Below are positions 8,286 to 17,014 of a stretch of 64,000 nucleotides of DNA, in pieces. The translations under genes were made by a program, and so were the position numbers. Numbering within the stretch: the stretch's first letter is position 1; each line of letters opens with the position of its first letter. The DNA is from Heliopora coerulea (Eukaryota; Cnidaria; Anthozoa; Scleralcyonacea; Helioporidae): NCBI GenBank assembly GCA_030142905.1, contig JASJOG010000511.1, positions 1 through 64,000 on the forward strand, given 5' to 3'. The notes beneath the pieces were generated by a model. The model worked only from the letters and a program-made list of their open reading frames with translations, searched no databases and was not told where the DNA came from.

Positions 8286-9666
8286 TTATTCTTTATCCTT
8301 TTTATTTTTCTTTCGGTATTCTTTGTATTGTTTGTATAAAAAGTATGCAATTGCAATAGATAATATCCATAGATTTTTAGCTAAAAAATTAATACCTTTT
8401 GCCCCCCATGCTAATATTTGAGAAATTAAATTTAAAACTGCTGAAATGACTGCACCAAAATTTTTACCTATATTTGCAATTGCTTTTCCCAATTTTCCAA
8501 CTGCATTTGCACCTTTTTTTAATGCGTTTCTTGCTCCTATAACTATTGTTGTAATTATACTTGCCACAGCAATTGCTACTGCTGATAAACCTGCAATATT
8601 TTCTTTTGCCCATTTTTTGAATCTTTCTAATCTTCCAAGGTCAGATTCCTCCGCTTGTTCATTTAAAATATTTATTCCTTCTTCACTGGTTGGTTTTTCA
8701 TTATTTCCAAGTATCATTTTATCTGTTTGACGTTCTGCAATTTCTGAAAAAGCTTTATATATACTTTTTTTGGTTTCATCTGTTTCTGAATTAGCTTTAT
8801 CTTTCCAATATTTATGCTCTTCATAAAATGATTTAATTTTTCCTATAACTTGCATCTGTCTTTCTTCTTCTGTCAAATTAGGATCAATATTTTCCAAATA
8901 TATCAAACCCGCAAATTCTCTTAAATCATCTCTTTCAAATGATGTTCGTCTTTGATCCCGTTCATTATTAATGAGTAATTCAAGTTTATTTTCTTTAATT
9001 ATTTTATCAATTTTATTTTGAATTTCCGAAATGGAATTTTCAATTATATTTTTTCTCTCAATCTCTTTCAGTTCAATATCCTCATAACTTCCATCATTAG
9101 ACAATTCTCCTATTTTTTTATCTATAATAGAATCTGGTGTTTTTTTCATATTCTTGTTTTGCTTTTTCAAAAATATCTCTGAATTCATTAACATAATTCT
9201 TATTCCATTTTACAAATAATTTTAGTTTATTGTGAGCACCAACATTACCAATTCTTTTATCTTTGTAAATAATTGAAACATTTCCTTTTTCATTTCTTTC
9301 AAACCTAGTTTTGTCTAACAATATTGTATTATTTTCTCCATTTTTCTTTTCAGGAGTGAAATCAAATATTTTTTTGAAAGATTTTTTTCTATCATCAGTA
9401 ATTGATCTTTTAATTCCTCCTAAATTTTTTAATTTTTTTAAAAAACCTTTAGAGTCAGGGTCTTTAACTCTAGTTACTTTGGTGTTTTGGTCTGTTAGGT
9501 CTGGGAGTAACATAGTTGTTTCTCCAGTATCTAAATTTGTATCAGCAAAATTTCCCCCATCAGCTTTGCTGCCCCCAGTTTCACCTTCATCACGGTCGTC
9601 TTCAAACTCACGGTCTCTTATATTTCGCTCATTTAATTCTATATTATCAAAACCGTTATTATCCAT
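8286..9666 (-). pseudogene. Membrane-associated Polinton protein, frameshifted
   Basis: Two overlapping frames (9666 to 9118 and 9194 to 8286) look like one gene of about 460 codons. The total span is one base over a multiple of three, an A-run near 9142-9148 sits where the frames change over, and only the first frame has the TATAAAATAAATG start motif. The N-terminal half is acidic and disordered with Asp/Glu/Gly stretches (GETGGSKADGG, partly encoded by a hairpin at 9561-9571). The middle is helical and charged. The last ~110 residues carry a hydrophobic segment (AVAIAVASIITTIVIGA), an amphipathic Lys/Gly/Ala-rich stretch, then LWILSIAIAYFLY and a basic tail. A virion membrane-interacting role is possible by analogy with lytic minor capsid proteins, but I do not recognise the family. 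A sequencing error in the A-run would explain the break equally well. Confidence 0.6.
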
Positions 9667-9671
9667 TTATT

Positions 9672-10808
9672 TTATACATTTTGAATAATTTTTTCTGCAA
9701 TCCAAGAATTATGTTTATTGTCATAACCTTCCCACTTTACCAACACCATATTTTTTCCTTTCACTTTTTTTCTTTTTAATATTTTCTCTACTTTATATAA
9801 GTGATCTTTATCACTCACATCATTCACAGCAGATAGTTCCTGTTCATAAAATTTTCCAATAATTGGTTCTCCCTCAAAGTCTTCCACTTCATACATGTTT
9901 GGATCACCTCTGAATACTTTTACAATTTTAAAAATTTCTTCTGTAAAATTAGCTTCATAACCTTTTTTAAAGATATTCTTATATTTAGAAATTCTAACAG
10001 TGTCACCAATTCTGAATTTAGGTAAAGGTAAATCTCCCAATGGGTGGCCATATAATGTATTCCACACTTGGTCTTTGTTAGATTCATTTACATCAACAGG
10101 TTTCATTAATATACTACTGTGTTTAGTATTATTATAATTATCTACAAGTTTTTTCAAAACGTTGATCCAATTATAAGTTTTATTTTTATAAAAATATTTC
10201 CACATAGATGTTTTTAGAGTTCGATTAAATCTTTCAACTATAGCTGCTTTTTTAACAGATTTAGAGGAAAAATAATCAACACCATCACCAGTTTCTTTCA
10301 ATAAACTTTTTACACCAACATTATAAAATTCTTTTCCTTCATCAAATTGAGCTACATTTGGATATTTACCAAATCTTTTTTTGAATTTTCTAAGTAAGTC
10401 TGAAACAGCTATTGTCATGTTTTTAGTATCTTTTCTATAAACAGGAATAGCAAACGCATATCGGCTCAAAATTTCAACAGCAGTAAGAATCCAGTAAAAA
10501 TCATCATTATCTTTTTTGTATTTTTTCATATCAATTAAATCCATTTGTATTTGATCACCTAAATCTTTAACAAATGTTTTTTGAAATTTATGTCTTCTAA
10601 CAATTGGTTTGTGTCTTGTAAAAGTATCTTGTGTTTTTAACCAGTCTTTCACAATTTTTCTACTAACTTTTAACCCCTTTGGAAGTCTGTCTTTTAATTT
10701 TTGGTAAAGTCTTTCTGCAGATTGATAACCTGTTTTAGGATTGTAATAAATATCTCTTAACTCTTGTTCAATAACAAGCATGTTGGTATCACTCACTTTG
10801 TCGTTCAT
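9672..10808 (-). CDS. Retrovirus-type integrase with chromodomain
   Basis: 378 residues, intact. Catalytic triad D90 (QMDLID), D156 (AQFDEGKEF) and E192 (VERFNRTLK) gives D-65-D-35-E, the spacing of the rve integrase family. The N-terminal domain lacks an obvious HHCC zinc site. A C-terminal chromodomain (about 337-378; YKVEKIL, LVKWEGYD, NSWIAEKI) could bind methylated histone and steer insertion. In Polintons this enzyme joins the TIR ends to the target and makes the 6-bp duplication, as seen at 4601 and 22524. It is the first gene of the leftward block and shares a 21-bp A+T spacer with the divergent gene at 10830. It ends 5 bp before the next leftward gene. The catalytic residues are all present, so this product may still be active by inference. 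Confidence 0.95.
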   Translation of the reverse strand: MNDKVSDTNMLVIEQELRDIYYNPKTGYQSAERLYQKLKDRLPKGLKVSRKIVKDWLKTQDTFTRHKPIVRRHKFQKTFVKDLGDQIQMDLIDMKKYKKDNDDFYWILTAVEILSRYAFAIPVYRKDTKNMTIAVSDLLRKFKKRFGKYPNVAQFDEGKEFYNVGVKSLLKETGDGVDYFSSKSVKKAAIVERFNRTLKTSMWKYFYKNKTYNWINVLKKLVDNYNNTKHSSILMKPVDVNESNKDQVWNTLYGHPLGDLPLPKFRIGDTVRISKYKNIFKKGYEANFTEEIFKIVKVFRGDPNMYEVEDFEGEPIIGKFYEQELSAVNDVSDKDHLYKVEKILKRKKVKGKNMVLVKWEGYDNKHNSWIAEKIIQNV

Positions 10809-10829
10809 TTATTTTTATTAAAATAAATA
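10809..10829. promoter_or_regulatory. Divergent promoter between integrase and rightward block
   Basis: The whole intergenic gap is 21 bp of nearly pure A+T between two start codons facing away from each other. It reads as an ATAAAAATAAATG-like motif to the left and TTAAAATAAATAATG to the right. Both start motifs overlap in this spacer, so the two blocks cannot have separate conventional upstream promoters here. Confidence 0.6.
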
Positions 10830-12080
10830 ATGAATTCACTTGAAAAAGCTGAGAAAAAATATTATGGAAAAAATTATGATTTTGTGGTTAATGAAAGAAA
10901 AATTTTGGATAAGAAATTTAAAGAAAGTTTTTTGAAAAAATATCCATATGCAGACATGTCAAAGTTTTATTTTGAACATGATATTAATAAAGATGGAAGT
11001 TGGGAAAAAACAATAACATATTTCAAAAACAATGAATATATTTCAACAGACATAAATTCAGATACATTTAAAAATGATCCAAATATGGCAAAATATCTTT
11101 ATATAAATAAACCAAAATCAAACTTTCCAAAAATTTGGAAACTTGGAGGAGCTGTACAAGAATTACCAAGAGTAAAAAGACATGTTGATTATACAGGAAA
11201 AAATTATTATTGGGATAATTTTCCTACGCAGTATATTTTAAGTTATCCAATTAATCAGTTTAGAATTTATGTAAACAATACAGATTATTTTCAAAGTAAT
11301 TTTCCTGGATTAAACATAACTACAAATGATAATGCAAAATGGTCACTTAATGAACCATACTTTCAAAGCATTATAGGAGCATGGATTGCAACTTATGGTT
11401 GCGGAATTTCAATCCAACATTTATTATTTTCATCTTCCATTCCAAAACAAATTACATCATTTATGAGATTTCATTTATATTTTACAGTCAGAAGAATTAT
11501 GCACCAACTGAGAAATGGTGATGACAAAATCTTTCATAAATTTAATGCTGGTTTTTTAAAAGATCATTATCCAAAATGGACTTATCAAGAAATTATGAAC
11601 CTGAAAGGTGAACACCTGGGTCAAGATGTTGTTGGTACAGACCCATGGAAAAGATATCAACACGTTCCGGGCCAAATTAGAGACACTCAAAATGATTATA
11701 AAAAATTTGTTCCAAAAATTTCAAATGGATTAATAAAAAATGGAACTGAATTATTGAATCAAAGCATTGAAGCATATCTTTATGCAATACTAGGAGCACA
11801 AGCAAGAACAAGACAAAGTATTGTTTCAAATAGAGCTTCAGCTTTAGAAACACAAAAGATTTTTAGACAAATTTTTGAAGATTCAATTATAAATTATGAC
11901 ACATCAACCTGGATAAATAATATGAATACAGCAGTTTCATCAACAAATGTTGTTTTAAATACTGCAATAAGTCCAACTTTATGGCTAATTCCGAGCAGTT
12001 TAATTATTTTAAAAGATCCTATTGAAGGATATAATAACAAATTAAAAGTTTCTGATGAAAAATATGGTTTTTGGAATTAA
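10830..12080 (+). CDS. Conserved-looking Polinton protein, unknown function
   Basis: 416 residues, intact, unrecognised. It is Asn/Lys/Tyr-rich with many aromatic residues and no clear membrane segment or catalytic signature. A soluble N-terminal helical part is followed by a region with FPTQYILSYPINQFRIYV, a Gly/Cys/Ser stretch GCGISIQHLLFSSS, and a long C-terminal half ending KYGFWN. First gene of the rightward block, next to minor-capsid and fibre genes, so a structural or DNA-handling role is plausible but unproven. I looked for the His-Asp/Glu-Cys layout of adenain proteases here and did not see it. The next small gene's ATG (12064) overlaps its end. No GC-rich hairpins were seen in it. 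Confidence 0.75.
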   Translation: MNSLEKAEKKYYGKNYDFVVNERKILDKKFKESFLKKYPYADMSKFYFEHDINKDGSWEKTITYFKNNEYISTDINSDTFKNDPNMAKYLYINKPKSNFPKIWKLGGAVQELPRVKRHVDYTGKNYYWDNFPTQYILSYPINQFRIYVNNTDYFQSNFPGLNITTNDNAKWSLNEPYFQSIIGAWIATYGCGISIQHLLFSSSIPKQITSFMRFHLYFTVRRIMHQLRNGDDKIFHKFNAGFLKDHYPKWTYQEIMNLKGEHLGQDVVGTDPWKRYQHVPGQIRDTQNDYKKFVPKISNGLIKNGTELLNQSIEAYLYAILGAQARTRQSIVSNRASALETQKIFRQIFEDSIINYDTSTWINNMNTAVSSTNVVLNTAISPTLWLIPSSLIILKDPIEGYNNKLKVSDEKYGFWN

Positions 12081-12151
12081 CGAAAATTTAAATTATTATG
12101 GTGGAGAAAAAAAAACAAAATTACAGGGAAATGAAATAAAGAAAAATGATT

Positions 12152-12176
12152 GACCGGAGGTCTCACCGCTTCGCGG
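12152..12176. repeat. Double hairpin that coincides with a premature stop
   Basis: GACC-GGA-GGTC, TCA, CCGC-TTC-GCGG. Short direct repeats ATAAAGAAAAATGA lie on both sides, and the TGA of the broken small gene overlaps its first bases. Confidence 0.8.
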
Positions 12177-12261
12177 AATAAAGAAAAATGAATCCAAAAA
12201 AGATATAAAGAAAAATGAATCCAAAAAAGATTTGAAAAATAATACATTAAAAGACATTTCA

Positions 12262-12287
12262 AGCCCTTCGGGCTCGCCGCTTCGCGG
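12262..12287. repeat. GC-rich double hairpin
   Basis: AGCCC-TTC-GGGCT, CG, CCGC-TTC-GCGG. The second hairpin is identical to those at 6474 and 12166. Confidence 0.8.
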
Positions 12288-12375
12288 TCTTTCAGGTAAA
12301 TCACCAAAAACACCCATTGGGTCAAGTGAAAATTTAATTATTTTATCTTTATCAATAATTGGAGGAGTTTTAATC

Positions 12376-12440
12376 GCACGGTACGTGCTCTGATCGGACA
12401 AAGTCCTCAGGACCAGAGGTCCAGAAAACTTTTAGTTTTC
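12376..12440. repeat. Run of four hairpins between small gene and minor capsid gene
   Basis: GCACG-GTA-CGTGC (12376-12388), GTCC-TCA-GGAC (12403-12413), GGACC-AGA-GGTCC (12410-12422) and GAAAACTTTTAGTTTTC (12424-12440), the second and third overlapping. They occupy most of the spacer before 12467 and could also act as RNA hairpins. Confidence 0.75.
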
Positions 12441-12466
12441 GAATCAAAATATATATTATAAAATAA

Positions 12467-13153
12467 ATGACAAATCTTAAAATATTTATCAGACAAGACG
12501 AAAACCGTGAAAAAATAATTCAACTAGAAGAACCGCTTATATTAACTCATTGTGGAGGTCATATGTTTGTAAAATCAGTAAGTATATTTTGGAATTATAA
12601 TAATTTATATCAAAATATTCATCATTATACTTATGATACACAAGGTGCTAATAGAAAAATTGACTTCAAAGATGGATATTATACCTTTAATATTTTAAAA
12701 ACTGAATTAGAAAATGTCGGCGCAATTGAACTGGAACAAATTGATTTTTCTGGAAAATGCACAATAAAATCGGATAAAACATTAAATTTACAAACATTTG
12801 GTCCAATCATAGGATTTCCAGAAAATAAAGTAATACAAGCAAATACATTAACAGAGAGTGGCAGCGAGGTAAATATTAATAACAACTTGGAATATGTAAA
12901 CATAAGCTGTAATATGATTGATAAAAGTAAAAATTTTGTAGATGGTAAAAGAAGTGACATTCTTATTCAAATTCCAATAACAACAGAACAAACATTAAAA
13001 GGTAGTGTTTCTAAAATTTATCTACCTGAAGAAACAGGACCGGGAGGAGGAATAAAATTATCAAATGGAATATATAATGAATTAGAATTCAAAGTAGAAG
13101 GAAATAATTCATTATCAATAGGAAATGTTTTGTTAGAAATTATTATAAAATAA
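12467..13153 (+). CDS. Candidate minor capsid (penton) protein
   Basis: 228 residues, intact, starting at TATAAAATAAATG. It is beta-rich, with recurring short strands and loops: DGYYTFNILKTELE near residues 68-81, a central IGFPENKVIQA, an IPITTEQTLKGSVSKIYLPE stretch and a C-terminal GNVLLEIIIK. The size and predicted all-beta composition fit a single jelly-roll minor capsid protein, and it lies directly before the fibre-like genes, as a vertex protein might. There is no diagnostic motif, so the call is by composition, size and synteny. It could instead be a fibre-anchoring protein. It ends immediately (0 bp) before the next start at 13154. Confidence 0.5.
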   Translation: MTNLKIFIRQDENREKIIQLEEPLILTHCGGHMFVKSVSIFWNYNNLYQNIHHYTYDTQGANRKIDFKDGYYTFNILKTELENVGAIELEQIDFSGKCTIKSDKTLNLQTFGPIIGFPENKVIQANTLTESGSEVNINNNLEYVNISCNMIDKSKNFVDGKRSDILIQIPITTEQTLKGSVSKIYLPEETGPGGGIKLSNGIYNELEFKVEGNNSLSIGNVLLEIIIK

Positions 13154-14640
13154 ATGAGTTTATTCTATGGATATGAAAAAGTTAACGATAACGTACACGA
13201 TATAACAACAGGAGGTTTACCAACAACAGGAGGGGATATGACAGGAGATATTAACATGGGTTCAAACCATATCATAACATCAGTTGACCCAACAAAAAGA
13301 GAACACCTTGCTAGAAAAAATATGTAGATGATTTAGTAAGAAGACACACAGATGTAGATTATCTATCAAGAAGAGGAGGTACAATGAGAGGAAATATTGA
13401 TATGGGCTCTAATAAAATTACATCAAATGTGAATCCTTCAAGTGATAAAGACCTTTCTAGAAAGAAATATGTAGATGATCAAGATTCTAGAAAATTATCC
13501 TTAACTGGTGGAACAATGTCAGGAAATATTAGCATGAGAAATCATAAAATTCTAACAACTTCAGATCCTACGGGCGAAAAACATTTAGCAAGAAAAAAAT
13601 ATGTAGATAATCAAGATTCTAAAAAATTATCCCTAACTGGTGGAACATTGACAGGTGATGTTACAATTGGAAGTAATAAAATTATTTCTTCAACAAATCC
13701 TACACTTGAAACACATTTAGCGAGGAAGAAATACGTTGACGACCGTATTTATAATAGTTTAAACATTCTCAAAAAAGATGTTAGTTTTTCAATTTTGAAA
13801 GATAATTTTTCTTTGAAATTTCATAATTTATATTTCATTGAATATAATTCAGTTTATGATTTATTGTTTGAAAGAAATGGAGGAAAAGTTAAAGAATTAA
13901 TTGATTATGGAATTGAAGGAAAAAATTTTAAACAAACAACAAAAAGTCTTCAACCTTCTTTGTGTTTAGAAAATGAAAAAGAAAATAATAAATATTTTTT
14001 AAAATTTAACGGAACCAACTGCAGAATGATTTCAGATTCCAACATTAATCCGATACCCACAGGGTCAGGAAAAAAAGATATTGTAAATGTTTTTGTTGTT
14101 TATAAATTGAATTCTGTTCCTTCATCTGGAAGTGATTGGTTAAAAGGAGGAATTTTTGGACATGATAATGGAGGTTATGATAAATTTGTTTGTTTTGCAA
14201 ATCCATCCACAAAAGAATTAGTTATTTCTGGAGATAGTGCTGATTTTTTCAGTATTGGTTCAAATCCTGTAAATCATAGAACACCAATTGCCGCCTTCAA
14301 GTCGAAGGCGAATGCTGGGGATCTGAATAAATGGATATGTCTTTCAGTTCATTGGGACTTATACACAACACCGAACCCAGGGGGCACCGTAGGTGATAAT
14401 GAAAGTTTTGTTTATTGTAATGGAAAAAAGTTAACATCTTTTACATCGAAAACTGTTTCAGGCAGCGCAGCTTTAACAATTGGAGATATAAAAAACAGCA
14501 CAAATTCACCTTTTGATGGAAGCATGTCTTTCTTTTCAGTTTTGAAACATGAAAAAATGACAGAAAAAGAAATTTTGTTTTATCATTATGTTCTTTGTAA
14601 TTTATACAATGTTGACCATGATTCAATAAATATATCATGA
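13154..14640 (+). pseudogene. Tail-fibre-like repeat protein 1 with lectin-like C-terminus (frameshifted)
   Basis: Starts at TATAAAATAAATG 13154 and, with one frameshift, spans about 495 codons. The frame breaks at an A-run (13315-13320): the first frame ends at TAG 13325-13327 and homologous repeats continue one frame over, open from there to 14640. The N-terminal half holds four repeats of about 40 residues, each with GGxMxG-x-I-x-MG-x-N-x-I ... LARKKYVD; the same pattern builds long fibres in bacteriophage tails. The C-terminal ~280 residues look like a concanavalin/LamG-type beta sandwich (FLKFNGTNCRMISD, KWICLSVHWDLY, FVYCNGKKL, LTIGDIK). By analogy it would be a capsid spike that binds a host surface glycan. 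A hairpin (14292-14310) encodes an extra loop in the lectin-like part. A homopolymer sequencing error could explain the break. Confidence 0.7.
14292..14310. repeat. Hairpin in fibre gene 1
   Basis: CGCCTTC-AAGTC-GAAGGCG, a 7-bp perfect stem, encoding an AFKSKA-like loop in frame. Confidence 0.7.
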
Positions 14641-14663
14641 AATTAATTTAATTGTATAAATAA

Positions 14664-15839
14664 ATGAGTGTTATATTTGATGATGATGATTTTAGTTCAA
14701 AAACACAAAGTCAAAAAAAATTTTTATTAAAAGAATTTGATAAAAAATTATATTTATCTGGCGGAACAATGCATGGAAATTTGAATATGCTTTCTTATAA
14801 AGTAATTTCCAGTGCAACACCATCTGGAAATACTGATTTAACAAATAAATCATATGTTGATTCCAAATTATCTTTATCTGGTGGAACAATGACAGGAGAT
14901 TTGGATATGGGAAATAATCATATTGTTCACGCTGCAAATTATTCTCCTTCTTCTAATTATCATGTTGTGAATAAAAAATACGTTGATGGTAAAACTAAAG
15001 CTTTGAGAAATGATATTGTGGCAACTTCGTTGTCGTGTATTTATAATTTACAAATGGATGATTTGGGAATTTTTGAAGTTAAAGATGATGATAATTATAT
15101 AGAATATACTGGAAGCAATAAAAAGGTTGAAAAACTTTTCAATTTGTCAAGAAAAAAAGATTGGAATTTCAAACAAGATGATACAAACAAACAACCATTT
15201 TTCAAAAAATCCACAATTAATAATAATTTTTATTGTGTTCAATACCACGCTGGTCTTGGATCAAACGTTTCAAATAGCAGCAATTTACATTTAGTTAGTA
15301 CACAAGATATTTTAAGCAATCAACACTTGAATTTTTATTTTGTATATGGTTTAAAATCATTAAATTTGTCTAACAATGAGGTGTCGTTGTTTAAAATCGT
15401 AGATAATGAAACAGCAAGTCAACCAGATCCTTCTAATTTTGGTATTTCTTATCGTAATTCATTATTATATATCACAAATTCATCCACGTATTCAATTTCA
15501 AATGACAGATGGCAATTGAAAGCAAATGCAACTCAAATAAACAAATTAATATGTCTTTCTGTTCATTGGGATCAAGGTAACGTCAGTGGTGATAAAAAAG
15601 GAAATCTTTATGTGAATGGAAAAGAAATTGTTTCTTTCAATACAACTGCTAGAAAGTATCACACCCCAAATATGAAATTTTATCTTGGATCAAAAAATAA
15701 AGATCACGGAAAAATGGATGGAGAAATATTATATGTATATATTTCAACAAGAAAAATGAAATATCCAGAAATTGTTTTAAACCATTATCTTCTTTGTAAA
15801 AAATATAGTGTTGATTTTGACGAAGATAATATATTATAA
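14664..15839 (+). CDS. Tail-fibre-like repeat protein 2 with lectin-like C-terminus
   Basis: 391 residues, intact, starting at TATAAATAAATG. Residues ~30-105 hold two fibre repeats (LSGGTMHGNLNM ... NKSYVD and LSGGTMTGDLDMGNNHIV ... NKKYVD). The rest is a concanavalin/LamG-like domain parallel to that of the upstream gene: NKLICLSVHWDQG and LYVNGKEIVSF match its ICLSVHWD and YCNGKKL blocks, and both end in a KK/LYNVD or KKYSVD motif. The two genes are thus tandem paralogues that kept the receptor-like head and lost or gained shaft repeats. A host-binding spike role is inferred from phage tail-fibre families, with the shaft expected to be trimeric. There is no signal peptide, as expected of a protein assembled inside the cell. 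Confidence 0.75.
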   Translation: MSVIFDDDDFSSKTQSQKKFLLKEFDKKLYLSGGTMHGNLNMLSYKVISSATPSGNTDLTNKSYVDSKLSLSGGTMTGDLDMGNNHIVHAANYSPSSNYHVVNKKYVDGKTKALRNDIVATSLSCIYNLQMDDLGIFEVKDDDNYIEYTGSNKKVEKLFNLSRKKDWNFKQDDTNKQPFFKKSTINNNFYCVQYHAGLGSNVSNSSNLHLVSTQDILSNQHLNFYFVYGLKSLNLSNNEVSLFKIVDNETASQPDPSNFGISYRNSLLYITNSSTYSISNDRWQLKANATQINKLICLSVHWDQGNVSGDKKGNLYVNGKEIVSFNTTARKYHTPNMKFYLGSKNKDHGKMDGEILYVYISTRKMKYPEIVLNHYLLCKKYSVDFDEDNIL

Positions 15840-16181
15840 AATATTAAAATATATAACTAAATAACTAAATAAATTTTAAATAATTTTAAATAACCGCTTG
15901 CACGCAGCTTTGCTGTTTGTGGCTATTTAAAATTTACTTGTTTTTTATTTGAATCTATTTAATTTTACTTATGAATAACTTTGAATAACTTTTAAATAAA
16001 TTTTAAATAACTTTTAAATAACGTGAAGCGTGACATCGAGCAAAGCTCTCAGAACCGAAGGTTCAGCAAAGCTGTTTTAAATAAAAAAATTTACTTGTTT
16101 TTTATTTGAATCTATTTAATTTTACTTATGAATAACTTGAATAAATTTTAAATAACTTTTGAATAAAAAAATTATAAATAA
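15840..16181. other. A+T-rich spacer with 50-bp direct repeat and hairpins
   Basis: No gene seen. A perfect 50-bp direct repeat (15931-15980 and 16088-16137) surrounds a run of hairpins: GAGCAAAGCTC (16038-16048), GAACCGAAGGTTC (16052-16064) and AGCAAAGCT (16065-16073). An imperfect hairpin also lies near 15893-15924. It is the longest gene-free stretch inside the Polinton apart from the TIRs, so it could hold a regulatory or replication signal. Confidence 0.6.
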
Positions 16182-16706
16182 ATGAGTGAAGACAGTAAAA
16201 CAAATAAAGTAACAGCAGTTGAAAAATCTGAAAAAGTAAAAGACCCAAGAAAAGTAGAATTGGGAAAAAGATTAGCAAAAATTTCAAGAGAAGCAAAAGA
16301 AAGAAAAGCAAGACAGCGCGAAAAAAGTGAAGCGGAGCTTGAACGTAAAGTTGACCGCGACGACCGAAGCTTAGCGGAAGAAATAAATGACTATGTAGAT
16401 TTTAGGTATATTGTTGGAGGAGTAACAATTGTTGCTGCGCTTGGAGGCCTATATTATGCATATAAAAGCGACAAAAGACAAAGTGAAATCAAACAAAATG
16501 ATCGACCAGAGGTCTCATCGACCGGAGGTCTCAGCACCAAAGGTGCAGCATCGAGCCGAAGGCTCTCGCCGCTTCGTGGAGCGAAGCTGCAGCAAAGTGA
16601 AGAAGAAAACAAAAAAGTTAAGATAGAAAATAAAAATGGCTATGAAATTAAATTCAAACCATCACGCTTCGCGACGGCTACGCCGTGTTCTATTGAAAAC
16701 CTGTAA
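16182..16706 (+). CDS. Single-span membrane protein with hairpin-encoded tail
   Basis: 174 residues starting at TATAAATAAATG. Residues 1-70 are very charged (Lys/Glu/Arg, probable helix). Residues 76-95 (YIVGGVTIVAALGGLYYAYK) form a clear membrane span. Residues ~108-138 (starting DRPEVSSTGGLSTKG) are encoded entirely by a cluster of GC-rich palindromes at 16504-16579, unlike the A+T-rich rest of the gene. The tail contains a further hairpin pair at 16665-16685. The frame stays open through all of them. No family is recognised. The likely topology is N-terminal charged domain and single anchor; a virion envelope or inner membrane role cannot be shown. Confidence 0.65.
   Translation: MSEDSKTNKVTAVEKSEKVKDPRKVELGKRLAKISREAKERKARQREKSEAELERKVDRDDRSLAEEINDYVDFRYIVGGVTIVAALGGLYYAYKSDKRQSEIKQNDRPEVSSTGGLSTKGAASSRRLSPLRGAKLQQSEEENKKVKIENKNGYEIKFKPSRFATATPCSIENL
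16504..16579. repeat. Cluster of five hairpins inside the gene at 16182
   Basis: GACC-AGA-GGTC (16504-16514), GACC-GGA-GGTC (16520-16530), GCACC-AAA-GGTGC (16534-16546), GAGCC-GAA-GGCTC (16553-16565) and CCGC-TTC-GTGG (16569-16579). All loops are 3 nt and the reading frame stays open. Confidence 0.9.
16665..16685. repeat. Double hairpin in coding sequence
   Basis: CGC-TTC-GCG then CGGC-TAC-GCCG, near the C-terminus of the gene at 16182. Confidence 0.75.
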
Positions 16707-16749
16707 GAAAATAAAGTTTGCAAAAAAAAATTTTTATATGTATAAATAA

Positions 16750-16983
16750 ATGGGTGAAATGAATAGAAAAGAAGGTATGAATGAATTATATGATTCTACA
16801 ATAATTACATTGGGAGCTGTTGGAGTTGGAATGGTAACTAGAAAAGTAATTAGTGATGGTTTGTCAACTCCATCTAGTTTAGTTCCAACTTTAAAACTTG
16901 CAGCAGCTGTTGGATTATCATCGCTTACAGTTAAATATGCTCAAGACAAAAAGTGGATTCCTTCTGATCCATTCAAATCATGA
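16750..16983 (+). CDS. Small two-span hydrophobic protein
   Basis: 77 residues starting at TATAAATAAATG. Two hydrophobic helices (IITLGAVGVGMVTR near residues 18-31 and VPTLKLAAAVGLSSLTV near 45-61) sit between a charged N-terminus and a short basic/acidic C-terminus. It begins MGEMNRK, so Gly2 could be acylated, though the context is weaker than in the gene at 5314. Between a single-span protein and a coiled-coil protein in the same orientation, with short gaps. Unrecognised family. Confidence 0.6.
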   Translation: MGEMNRKEGMNELYDSTIITLGAVGVGMVTRKVISDGLSTPSSLVPTLKLAAAVGLSSLTVKYAQDKKWIPSDPFKS

Positions 16984-17014
16984 ATGTCATAAAATAGAAA
17001 AAATGTATAAATAA

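Larger units (their letters stand above)
12064..12393 (+). pseudogene. Small membrane-protein gene broken by in-frame TGA
   Basis: A frame opens at ATG 12064 inside the end of the previous gene (MVFGINENLNYYGGEKK...), hits TGA at 12151-12153, and continues in the same frame to TGA 12391-12393. The distal part has a Lys/Asn repeat (KKNESKKDI then KKNESKKDL), a Ser/Pro stretch and a C-terminal hydrophobic segment LIILSLSIIGGVLIARYVL typical of a tail anchor. The premature TGA overlaps the first base of a double hairpin (12152-12176), which is flanked by short direct repeats (ATAAAGAAAAATGA), so the hairpin insertion appears to have made the stop. A second double hairpin lies at 12262-12287. It has no TATAAATAAATG motif, so translation may be coupled to the upstream gene, if it is expressed at all. 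Confidence 0.5.

Noticed and set aside
9311..9688. 125-residue plus-strand ORF opposite the leftward gene block.
   Set aside because: It is the antisense shadow of the gene at 8286-9666 and low-complexity Phe/Ser in composition.
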